DNA of 64,000 bases from an uncultured Lachnospiraceae bacterium (GTDB taxonomy: Bacteria; Bacillota; Clostridia; Lachnospirales; Lachnospiraceae): NCBI GenBank assembly GCA_934351925.1, contig CAKRJT010000010.1, positions 34,903 through 98,902 on the forward strand, written 5' to 3'. A program made the translations under genes and the position numbers. Under the pieces are notes generated by a model. The model ran no database searches. It saw nothing but the letters and a program-made list of their open reading frames with translations, and had not been told where the DNA came from. Every line of letters begins with the position of its first letter. Position 1 is the stretch's first letter. Below, piece after piece: positions 37,915 through 46,105 of this stretch.

Positions 37915-39158
37915 AATTGTATATCCTCTTTTATTACCTTCCCGCTGCTCTTTACGAACTCGCCAAAGCCCTTGTCCGTCACCGTCAGATGACAGCAGGT
38001 GTCATCGGTAAACTCCAGCGAAACATTAATTCTCGATGCCTTGTCCTCCCTGACAGGAAAATCCGTGAGCGGTATTTTGATAAGCTTTTTATCCCTTCTG
38101 CCGACAGGCGACAGAAAAAGCTCTATCTCCCTGCAGTCATCGACTATGAAATCATAGGAACAGCCCGCCTTGTACCAGTTCACTCCGGGGCGCACCATAC
38201 GCAGTATCTTGTCAACGCCGCGGTCGCATATCTTCATCTCAATCCCTGCCGGAAGCCGTTCGTTGCAGCACACGACAAAGTCCTTGAGCAGACCGCCGAC
38301 CGCCGATTCATACGCCTGATAGCAGGCGCCCTTCACATACAGGTTCTGCCCTGCAAAAGCTCTTCTCCTGTTACATACAAAATTGATGAACCTGTCACAG
38401 GAAAAATCCCCCTCAAAGCCCTCGCCGGTGAGGTACACCGTGGAAATCAGCTTCCTGTCAAACAGCTCCTTGGCTTTTTTCAGCAGAGTCTCCTCGAGCC
38501 TTTCGTTGTCGGTAGTATAACCAACCTCAGTCCTCAGGTCAAGCCTCTCCGACATGACTATCGTGCTTCCGCCGTAAGGTGCGGTCGCCATTCTGCTGTA
38601 GACAAGACCGTCTTTTCCGTAGTCGAACACCACATTGTCATTCTTCCACAGGTCCTTTTTCCGGCACAGGGCATAGTACACAAACGACTCCACATGGCTT
38701 GTGTATATCACTTTGTCCTTGGCAATTCCCATGAGTCCAACAGCCTCATCTATCACGTCGAGTATCTTTGTACAGTAGTCATCGATGGATATGCAGATTT
38801 TGTCGGGCTCCTCCTCACCGCCGAAGGCTCTCTTTGCCGACTGTAAAAGAAAGGTCAGGTATACCATAAGAAGCTGTGACGGGGCGACGCAGATATCCTC
38901 CTTCGTCACCATCGTTCCAAGTCTTGCAGCCTCCAGCAGATTGTCAAAGAGCACTCCCTCACCGAGTGCGCTGCACGAGACCGCGACCTCGCCTGCCATC
39001 CAGCCCATCGCATTTTTATATTCTCTCAGAACCACCGTCGGAACCCGCAGGTCGGCAGCCGGAGACTGAAACGGCACAGACTCAGGTTCTGACTTTGCAG
39101 CATTATAGTAACACACCTGGGAATAATCGTTTCGCAAATCAATTCCTACTATGAACAT
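37911..39158 (-). CDS. DUF5716-family actin/Hsp70-like ATPase fold protein
   Basis: The 415-residue protein shows ASKHA-fold signatures: a phosphate-1-like loop at the N-terminus (FIVGIDLRNDYSQVCYYN), a phosphate-2-like segment NDNVVFDYGKDGLVYSR (about residue 200) and an adenosine-type motif STVYLTGEGFEG (about 245). The C-terminal 100 residues form a beta-rich domain. I assign DUF5716 from memory of the family; no function is known. The start at 39158 has AAAGAGGTTAGA upstream. It follows DUF5717 by 25 bp and overlaps the TPR gene. An Hsp70-like ATPase encoded with TPR partners suggests a chaperone or assembly machine, by inference. Confidence 0.8.
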   Translation of the reverse strand: MFIVGIDLRNDYSQVCYYNAAKSEPESVPFQSPAADLRVPTVVLREYKNAMGWMAGEVAVSCSALGEGVLFDNLLEAARLGTMVTKEDICVAPSQLLMVYLTFLLQSAKRAFGGEEEPDKICISIDDYCTKILDVIDEAVGLMGIAKDKVIYTSHVESFVYYALCRKKDLWKNDNVVFDYGKDGLVYSRMATAPYGGSTIVMSERLDLRTEVGYTTDNERLEETLLKKAKELFDRKLISTVYLTGEGFEGDFSCDRFINFVCNRRRAFAGQNLYVKGACYQAYESAVGGLLKDFVVCCNERLPAGIEMKICDRGVDKILRMVRPGVNWYKAGCSYDFIVDDCREIELFLSPVGRRDKKLIKIPLTDFPVREDKASRINVSLEFTDDTCCHLTVTDKGFGEFVKSSGKVIKEDIQL

Positions 39159-39183
39159 TCTAACCTCTTTTCTGCGTGACAAC

Positions 39184-42100
39184 CTATACAATCGGTTTAA
39201 AATCCGTCCTCACAATCTCATCAAGCTCCGCGTAGGCACGCATTTTCATATTAAGCTTTTCCTGCAATGCTTCACGCATCCCTTCCCCGCTTCCGTCAGC
39301 CAGGCTTATTATGTCATTGAGCCTTCCGAACCTGTCTGACGTAGAGCCGGTTTTTCTTCCCTGAAGCACTGCAATGTCAGTCCGCTTTATGCCGTCAGGC
39401 TTTTCCTCGGTGATGTAGTATTCCATTCTCTCATCACTAAAAAGCACGAACGGTCTTGCAAATATCCCCGCATACATATCCTTCATATCCACCGCCGTGA
39501 ACCCGTCAGCGCTGTGCGCCTCACCATCCATGGTATAGTGAAGCACAACCCTGTTCTCCGGATTTGCACGGTACTCGATGACCGTCTTATCCGCAATCCT
39601 GTACGGAAGTACAAAATAGCGCGACAACTGTGCGAAAAATGAGAACACATAACCCTTGCCGGCAAGCTCATACAACAGTTCCCTGGCCGTCTGTATTCTC
39701 TCAGCACTCAGGCTTTCACATACGGAATAATATTTTAACAGGGCAAGCCTGCACAGACATATCACATCACGTCCCGCAGCAAGCCACGCCTCGATATACT
39801 CGAAAACGCTGTCATTAACCTTCTCATCCCTGACAAAGTACTTATTTGCGCCGCAGGCGATATATGCCTCCACAATGCGCTCCCTCGCACCGTTGTCCTT
39901 GTAATGGTCAAATACCTTATTAAGCCCGTCCGTGTATTCCCCGGCAAAGAGCATCTGACAGATTATCCTCTCCTCGAGTTCGTATACATCGGCACCCGCC
40001 TCAAGCCCGGTACTCCATAGCTTTAACATATCCGAGGTCTGACCGTTATAGTTCAGATTCAGGAACTCCAGCAGCGCCGTGCTGTACCTGCCCTTGGAAA
40101 AAGCATAGTAGGCAAGACCCACCAGCAGGCCGTCAGGCTGTGTGCCGTCCTGTGCCTTATACTCCTCCATCATATGCTCACATAGTCTGAGTGCGCGCTT
40201 AGGGTTCAGTCCCTCGAAGCCCGTTCCTGCCAAGAGGCTGTAAGCGTCCTCATATTTTCCATATATTATAAGAATTTCTATCAGCTTTATGCGGTGCGTC
40301 TCCATAAGCCTTTCAGGCTCAAACACTCCCTCGCCCTGCTGCGAGTCGAGAAGCCTTCTTATGTCAATGCCCTCATAATTATCATAATAGTAGTCAATAA
40401 CCTGCGCGACAAGCTGCTGTCTGTATTCCGCGCACAGTCTCCCATCCCTGGCAAGCCTGCCGTACATTCTTATAAGCTCGAGCGGCTTCACCTTCTGCGC
40501 CCTGCTTCTCTCGCAGAAATAAAGTGACAGCAGCAGGTTTCCCTCACAGTACGGCATGAGCTGCTTTATCATTAACTCGTTCGTGTACACACGCTCTAAT
40601 CTGTACTCAACAGTGTCCTTATACAGCCTTCCGAAGCCGTCCTCAAAGCATATGCAAGGCTCCGAGGTATATATTTTTATGTAGGCACAGCCATTCTCGA
40701 CAGGGTATTTTACCGTGTCAACGAGCTCCTTATGTCCAACTATCACACTCTTTATTGCAGGATTTGAAAACGACAGCTTATATGTGAACATCACATCCGC
40801 CGCACCCGCAGCGTTGGCAATGTCTATCTTGTCCTTTTTAAAGTACTGCGCGAGAACGACGCCCGTGTTCTCATCTGCAGTGCCCCTTTCAAGTTCCTCG
40901 TCAACAAACTCGTTCATTCTGACAGCATAGTTCGAATATATCTGAGGATTGTCCTCCTTATTTCTTATGATATTTGCATACAGATAGGCTCTCAGACCTC
41001 TCTCGAGCTCGCTGTTATATCCAAAATACAGAAGCACCATCTTCGGCAGCGGTGAAGTGTCGTCCCTGTCCCTGGAGGCAAGATAATACTCATAAAGTCT
41101 TGTAACCCTTATGCCTCTGTCTATTCCCCTCTCATACCACCTTATATACTTAGTTCCCTTCATGCCGTTTCTTATGAGTATGCCGCATATCGCCTCGAGC
41201 ACCTCATCGTCCTCGGAAATGGCGTACATCTTCGTGAGAAGTCTGTACAGAAGCCTCTGTCTCCCGTCAAAATTGCCCGCAAGCCCTGCTGCCTGCTTTA
41301 GGAGTTTTTCCTCGAGTATTCCCTCCTTGCAGCCGTACAGCAGCACATGAATCTCAAAGTCGTTGAGCACCCGCAGCAAAAGCGGCTGCTCGTTTAATAT
41401 CAGGCATGCCTCGAGAAACAGCACCGGGCTTCTCATGCCCCTGTTAAACTGCTCCTTTATCCTCAGAAGCTTAAGACTCTTGTTCTTCGACATCTCGACA
41501 TCAAAATAAAGCAGTATCCACAATATTCTCCAGTCACTGCTCCCGTTCTCATATATATCCTTGACTGTCTGCGCCGTCTCAAGCGCATATGTCCTGTCGC
41601 GGTTATAAAGTGTGCTCACATACAGGTAATAGCAGTAGAGCACCTCGTCATCTGCGCGCCCCGCTGCCGCCTCGTCCCTCGCACACTCAAGATAGTACTT
41701 CGCCTCGTTCATCTTATTGTCGGTTATGAGTATCTGGCTCATCAAAAGACAGCAGTACGGATCGTCCTCGTCGTTTTTAAGAAGCTCCTCGAGTGCCGTC
41801 TTAGACGCTTCCGCCCATGCCGGTGCGTCAATCCTGTTGAGTCTGAAATTCATGTAGGTTCTCATAAGCGTGATGACACTGCGCCTTTCAAATATGCTTA
41901 TGAGCCTGCTGTCATTCTCAGCGGTGTTGTCCACCCGTATCACCAGCGTCTTTTTCTCAAAAGGCGTTGAAAATACAATTCTTCCCGTATTTCTTCCGGC
42001 GTGAAGCCCCGAACTTCTAAGCCGGAAGGTATACTCAAGCTTTCCGCCGACAAAATCATCGCCCGTAAGGCTCGTCCTGTCTATGTCAATGAAATCTGCG

Positions 42101-42801
42101 TCAGCACTCACTCTAAGGTTCAGATGTCCCCACACGTTCTTTGAAACGACGACGCTCATACGCTGCGCGCCCTCAAAGCTCTCGATGCTTATTTCCTCCT
42201 TCTCAAGTGAAATACCCACCGCGCTCTTTTTATGAACGGCAATCAGGAACTCCTCCATGGCCGTCTTTATGTCAGAACCCTGCAGCAGCTCACTGCGGAG
42301 CCTGCAAAGGCTTAAATCTCCGTTTAAAAATATATCCGCAAAATCAGCGTCGGCAAAAATTCCAAGCGCCTCCTTCGCATTATCCCTTGCAAGGTTGGCA
42401 AACTGAAACAGATTGGATATCTCACCCGCTCCTGAGGAATATGCTCCCGCCACGACCTCGAACTCATACGGAACCTCTATCTCACCTCCACTTGTGACCG
42501 CTATGATTGATCCCTCTATTCGGTCGCCCGTCTCTATCCCCGACGCATCGACCTGATAACCGACGACGCAGTCTGATCCGATAAACTTCGATGAGTCAAG
42601 CCTTACCCTGTTGTTGGTCGAGTAAAGCAGCCCTTTTATCTCACGCCCGTACTTCTCGGATATGCATATGCTTCCGTCAGCTCCCTCGATATCCGCGCCC
42701 TTCCTCTTTGCCGAGGCTATTATCATCTCCGGCTCTATCAGCACAGACAGTGGTTCATATTCAAATGCTCCTCTTGCGTATCTGTTAATCTGCTCCTTCA
42801 A
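39184..42801 (-). CDS. DUF5717-family giant TPR-like protein
   Basis: The 1205-residue protein has no signal peptide or obvious transmembrane helix. Residues 1-320 appear beta-rich with two similar Ig-like segments (SSKFIGSDCVVGYQVDASGI; RTSLTGDDFVGGKLEYTFRL). From about 330 to 1010 it is helical and solenoid-like, with TPR-like pairs (CCLLMSQILITDNKMNEAKY, ALEEL...). The last 150 residues are again beta-rich. Only Lachnospiraceae-type homologues are known to me (DUF5717), with no function. Its start overlaps the rarA stop by 4 bp (ATGA), so translation is coupled. It could be a large scaffold for the DUF5716 ATPase. Confidence 0.8.
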   Translation of the reverse strand: MKEQINRYARGAFEYEPLSVLIEPEMIIASAKRKGADIEGADGSICISEKYGREIKGLLYSTNNRVRLDSSKFIGSDCVVGYQVDASGIETGDRIEGSIIAVTSGGEIEVPYEFEVVAGAYSSGAGEISNLFQFANLARDNAKEALGIFADADFADIFLNGDLSLCRLRSELLQGSDIKTAMEEFLIAVHKKSAVGISLEKEEISIESFEGAQRMSVVVSKNVWGHLNLRVSADADFIDIDRTSLTGDDFVGGKLEYTFRLRSSGLHAGRNTGRIVFSTPFEKKTLVIRVDNTAENDSRLISIFERRSVITLMRTYMNFRLNRIDAPAWAEASKTALEELLKNDEDDPYCCLLMSQILITDNKMNEAKYYLECARDEAAAGRADDEVLYCYYLYVSTLYNRDRTYALETAQTVKDIYENGSSDWRILWILLYFDVEMSKNKSLKLLRIKEQFNRGMRSPVLFLEACLILNEQPLLLRVLNDFEIHVLLYGCKEGILEEKLLKQAAGLAGNFDGRQRLLYRLLTKMYAISEDDEVLEAICGILIRNGMKGTKYIRWYERGIDRGIRVTRLYEYYLASRDRDDTSPLPKMVLLYFGYNSELERGLRAYLYANIIRNKEDNPQIYSNYAVRMNEFVDEELERGTADENTGVVLAQYFKKDKIDIANAAGAADVMFTYKLSFSNPAIKSVIVGHKELVDTVKYPVENGCAYIKIYTSEPCICFEDGFGRLYKDTVEYRLERVYTNELMIKQLMPYCEGNLLLSLYFCERSRAQKVKPLELIRMYGRLARDGRLCAEYRQQLVAQVIDYYYDNYEGIDIRRLLDSQQGEGVFEPERLMETHRIKLIEILIIYGKYEDAYSLLAGTGFEGLNPKRALRLCEHMMEEYKAQDGTQPDGLLVGLAYYAFSKGRYSTALLEFLNLNYNGQTSDMLKLWSTGLEAGADVYELEERIICQMLFAGEYTDGLNKVFDHYKDNGARERIVEAYIACGANKYFVRDEKVNDSVFEYIEAWLAAGRDVICLCRLALLKYYSVCESLSAERIQTARELLYELAGKGYVFSFFAQLSRYFVLPYRIADKTVIEYRANPENRVVLHYTMDGEAHSADGFTAVDMKDMYAGIFARPFVLFSDERMEYYITEEKPDGIKRTDIAVLQGRKTGSTSDRFGRLNDIISLADGSGEGMREALQEKLNMKMRAYAELDEIVRTDFKPIV

Positions 42802-44120
42802 GAGTTCTCCTCCAGTCGTCTCATGTGCTCATTTATATTCTTCTCATAGCCGTTATCCGTGGGCTCATAAAATCTGCGCCCGGCAAGTGTGTCCGGCAGA
42901 TACTGCTGCTTTACATAGTGCATCGGATAATCGTGCGCGTAGAGATACCCTGTGCCGTGTCCGAGCTTCGCTGCGCTCTTATAGTGCGCGTCCTGAAGAT
43001 GCGGCGGAATGGCAGCCGTCTTTTCATTGGCAACCTGTGCCATCGCCTTGTCAATTCCCAGATACGAGGCATTGCTCTTAGGCGCCGTGGCTACATAGGT
43101 CACTGCCTGTGCAAGTATTATCTGTGCCTCCGGCATTCCTATGCGCTCTATCGCCTGACACGCCGACACTGCCACCACAAGAGCCTGCGGGTCGGCATTT
43201 CCCACATCCTCGCTCGCGCATATCATAATTCTTCTCGCAATAAACTTAATATCCTCGCCCGCATACAACATTCTGGCAAGATAGTAGAGCGCCGCATCGG
43301 GGTCGGAGCCTCTCATGCTCTTGATAAACGCCGATATCGTGTCGTAATGGTTGTCCCCCGTCTTATCATATCTTATAACTCTTTTCTGTATGCACTCCTC
43401 GGCAACCTCGAGAGTGATGTGGATTTTTCCGTCCTCCGAACGGCCGGTTGACATAATTCCAAGCTCGACCGCATTGAGGGCATTTCTCGCATCGCCGTTT
43501 GCGAGGTCGGCAAGAAACTCCGCCGCGTCCTCGTCTATAACCGCATCGTATGCACCCATTCCTCTCTCCTTATCGTACACCGCCGTGTGGATAAGCGAGA
43601 GTATGTCCTCCTTCTCAAGTGCCTTGAGTTCAAATATGATGGAACGCGATATAAGTGCGGAATTGACCTCAAAATATGGATTTTCCGTGGTCGCACCGAT
43701 AAGTATGAGCGTGCCGTCCTCCACAAACGGCAGAAGATAGTCCTGCTGGCCCTTGTTAAAGCGATGTATCTCGTCCACAAAGAGTATCGTCTTGCGCCCG
43801 TACATACCCATATTATTCTTAGCCGCTGCGACAACGTCCTCCATGTCCTTCTTTCCCGCAACCGTGGCATTAATCTGCCTGAAATCAGCGCTCGTGGTGT
43901 TAGCGATAACCTTCGCAAGCGTCGTCTTGCCCGTTCCCGGCGGCCCGTAAAAAATAATGGAGCTCAGCTTATCCGCCTTGATGGCACGGTACAGAAGCTT
44001 ATCAGACCCAATAATATGCCTCTGCCCGACCACCTCATCGAGATTTCTCGGTCTCATTCGCTGTGCAAGCGGCGAATTTTCCTTCATGGAATTTTCCCTC
44101 ATATAATCAAAAAGATCCAT
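42798..44120 (-). CDS. rarA: Replication-associated recombination protein A (MgsA/RarA AAA+ ATPase)
   Basis: RarA acts at stalled replication forks and interacts with SSB. The 440-residue protein has the clamp-loader-like core: RMRPRNLDEVVGQ, Walker A YGPPGTGKTTLA (about residue 60), Walker B ILFVDEIHRFNKGQQD (about 110), the arginine-finger region ALISRSIIFELK, and the C-terminal tetramerisation domain (SMRGSDPDAALYYLARM). The ATG at 44120 is preferred to a TTG at 44129 that sits too close to GAAGGAAG. It overlaps DUF5717 by 4 bp. A housekeeping repair gene heading the DUF5716/5717 run is unexpected. Confidence 0.95.
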   Translation of the reverse strand: MDLFDYMRENSMKENSPLAQRMRPRNLDEVVGQRHIIGSDKLLYRAIKADKLSSIIFYGPPGTGKTTLAKVIANTTSADFRQINATVAGKKDMEDVVAAAKNNMGMYGRKTILFVDEIHRFNKGQQDYLLPFVEDGTLILIGATTENPYFEVNSALISRSIIFELKALEKEDILSLIHTAVYDKERGMGAYDAVIDEDAAEFLADLANGDARNALNAVELGIMSTGRSEDGKIHITLEVAEECIQKRVIRYDKTGDNHYDTISAFIKSMRGSDPDAALYYLARMLYAGEDIKFIARRIMICASEDVGNADPQALVVAVSACQAIERIGMPEAQIILAQAVTYVATAPKSNASYLGIDKAMAQVANEKTAAIPPHLQDAHYKSAAKLGHGTGYLYAHDYPMHYVKQQYLPDTLAGRRFYEPTDNGYEKNINEHMRRLEENS

Positions 44121-44194
44121 ACCACACAACTTCCTTCTGCAATAAAAATTATATCTCCAAGTGCTGCCAACCTAAGTACGGCACACATGTATTG

Positions 44195-44866
44195 TCAATT
44201 TATCATTATGTCCTCGACTGTTACGAAAATATATCCCCGCGCCTTCAGCTCATCGACAATCCTCAGAGCTGCGGCAACCGACGAGGAGTAGATGTCATGG
44301 AGAAGAATTATATCCCCGTCCTTAACATTCTTCACCACATGGTTCACAACAGTGTCCACATTGGTGGTATTCCAGTCCTGTGGGTCGACCGTCCAGAGCA
44401 CCTTATTTAAGTTGATCATGCACTCCAGCTCATCATTGTAAGCTCCGTAGGGCGGACGTATGTACTCGACCGGCTCACCCGTTATGCTCTCTATCGCTTC
44501 ACTGGTTCTGCTCACCTCATCGCATGCGGCCGAGTCGTTGAGCGTGTCGAGCTTCACATGTGAGAAGGTATGATTTCCGATTAGATGTCCGTCCTCCTTC
44601 ATCTGCATGATGAGCTCCTCGTTCCCCTCTATGTGCTCCCCTAGAATGAAAAAGCTCGCCACAACACCCCTCTTTTTCAAACCGTCCAAAAGTTCCTTCG
44701 TATAGACGGCATGAGGTCCGTCATCAAAAGTAAGCGCTACTACATTCTCATAGAAAGTTGTCGACACAGCCAGCTCCCCAACACCCGCATTTTTCTCATA
44801 TATGAGCACAAACAAAAATAAATCCAGGCACAGAACAATCCATATCATCAATAGCTTTTTAGACAT
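44195..44866 (-). CDS. Membrane-anchored polysaccharide deacetylase
   Basis: The 223-residue protein has an N-terminal membrane helix (about residues 4-24) and a NodB domain. Metal and catalytic motifs are in order: ALTFDDGP (motif 1), NHTFSHVKL (H-x3-H), RPPYGAYND (motif 3), DPQDWN (motif 4) and LLHD (motif 5). It should remove N-acetyl groups from peptidoglycan or another GlcNAc polymer on the outer face. The ATG at 44866 is chosen by the membrane helix; the ribosome site AGGGAAAAG is weak, and an alternative frame start at 44887 exists. Confidence 0.9.
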   Translation of the reverse strand: MSKKLLMIWIVLCLDLFLFVLIYEKNAGVGELAVSTTFYENVVALTFDDGPHAVYTKELLDGLKKRGVVASFFILGEHIEGNEELIMQMKEDGHLIGNHTFSHVKLDTLNDSAACDEVSRTSEAIESITGEPVEYIRPPYGAYNDELECMINLNKVLWTVDPQDWNTTNVDTVVNHVVKNVKDGDIILLHDIYSSSVAAALRIVDELKARGYIFVTVEDIMIN

Positions 44867-44924
44867 ATTCTTTTCCCTAAAATACACTTATTCGATTATA
44901 TGCGCTCAGAGCCTGTACTTATAA

Positions 44925-45578
44925 TTATTTTCTGTTCTTAGCTGATTGGTCAACACTCACATTCGCTTCATCGTCAACCGATCTGGTATCAACATAGCCC
45001 TCTATCTTATCGAGCTTCATCTTGGCAAACCTATCCTCCTTAAGCTCCGGCTCAGGAAATGCCTCCTTATTGTGCGGTATCCTAGAAGCCTTAACAGGTG
45101 CCGTCTTGTAGCTGTCCATAGCCGTCACCGTGTTGTAGCCTAAGAATTTCACACCACCCTCCGACGTCTTAATTCCGTCGACTGCCGCGTGATAGAGTAT
45201 ATGCCTCGGTATCGTGAGTATAAGGAAAATACCAAGCGCTATGTAGTGGAAGGGCTCGTCGAAATCTCCGACATTCACGACGAACATTGCTAAGAAGAAC
45301 AGTTCCACCACATCAAAAATCATGTATCCAAAATAATTCATTCCCTGCTGCTTAGTCATATTGTCGAACGCGTTCATTCCATACAGCGCGGCAATGTTAA
45401 AAAGCAGCGAGTATCCCATCATAAGCACCATGAGTGACAGCTTATACCACAGCCTGCCGTTATAACCCGACACCGTTACCACCACCACATAGACAAGTCC
45501 GCACAACAGCAGCACCATATTGACCGCCATGGTAAGCTTACGCATATCAAATACCTTATCGTTCTGTTTATCTGCCAT
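44925..45578 (-). CDS. Four-helix membrane protein of unknown function
   Basis: The 217-residue protein has four predicted transmembrane helices (about residues 15-37, 45-68, 80-103, 110-132) and a charged C-terminal tail of about 80 residues with Lys/Glu/Asp runs. No motif is recognised. AAGGAGATAG precedes the ATG. The gene lies 58 bp before the deacetylase and may share its transcript, hinting at an envelope role. Confidence 0.7.
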   Translation of the reverse strand: MADKQNDKVFDMRKLTMAVNMVLLLCGLVYVVVVTVSGYNGRLWYKLSLMVLMMGYSLLFNIAALYGMNAFDNMTKQQGMNYFGYMIFDVVELFFLAMFVVNVGDFDEPFHYIALGIFLILTIPRHILYHAAVDGIKTSEGGVKFLGYNTVTAMDSYKTAPVKASRIPHNKEAFPEPELKEDRFAKMKLDKIEGYVDTRSVDDEANVSVDQSAKNRK

Positions 45579-45748
45579 GTCCTATCTCCTTATAAAAAAC
45601 AATCATTGTCTATTGTAACACATTTTCCGATGGTGTACAACCTAGTTCCTGCGGCCGGTTGTTCCGTCAAACTTTGACAGCCCCTGCCACCTTAACGCCG
45701 GTCCGGGAAGCTTCGGAAGCTTTTATGCCTGTAATCTGAACATATATC

Positions 45749-45777
45749 TTGTATTTTAAGGACAGAAAACGTACAAT
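45749..45777 (+). promoter_or_regulatory. Promoter of the DUF4250 gene
   Basis: TTGTAT and TACAAT are 17 bp apart, 45 bp before the start codon. Confidence 0.55.
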
Positions 45778-45822
45778 GGTAGGGGATTTTTAGAAAATAA
45801 TACGAAAAGAAGGAGGCTTACC

Positions 45823-46002
45823 ATGTACACTCTTCCAAAGGACCCTGTAATGCTTTTAAGCTTCGTAAATATGAAGCTGCGCGACGAATTTTCAAACCTT
45901 GACGAGCTTGCCGCCGCCTGCTCGACTACGACGCAGGAGATTAAGGACGCACTGAGAAAAATTAATTATGAGTATAATGAAGTGCAGAATCAGTTTAAGT
46001 GA
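45823..46002 (+). CDS. DUF4250 small protein
   Basis: An ATG with GAAGGAGG 6 nt upstream opens a 59-residue frame: MYTLPKDPVMLLSFVNMKLR, then a mostly helical remainder ending QNQFK. The LPKDPxMLLSxxNxxLRD pattern matches the DUF4250 family, small proteins widespread in Lachnospiraceae and some proteobacteria. The function is unknown; the second half (LDELAAACSTTTQEIKDALR) looks like a helix-turn-helix, so nucleic acid binding is possible. It has its own promoter and a shared terminator. Confidence 0.88.
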   Translation: MYTLPKDPVMLLSFVNMKLRDEFSNLDELAAACSTTTQEIKDALRKINYEYNEVQNQFK

Positions 46003-46050
46003 TGGTGTGCTGTATTTTCCCTGCCTGTACAATTCCACTATCTCTCATAC

Positions 46051-46102
46051 AAAAAGACTGTCCCCCCAACAATTTCCACAATTGTTGGAGGACAGTCCTT
46101 TT
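46051..46102. terminator. Bidirectional terminator between the DUF4250 and dehydratase genes
   Basis: AAAAAGACTGTCC and GGACAGTCCTTTT flank an inner stem CAACAAT / ATTGTTG. T-tracts lie on both sides, serving both convergent genes. Confidence 0.85.
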
Positions 46103-46105
46103 AAA

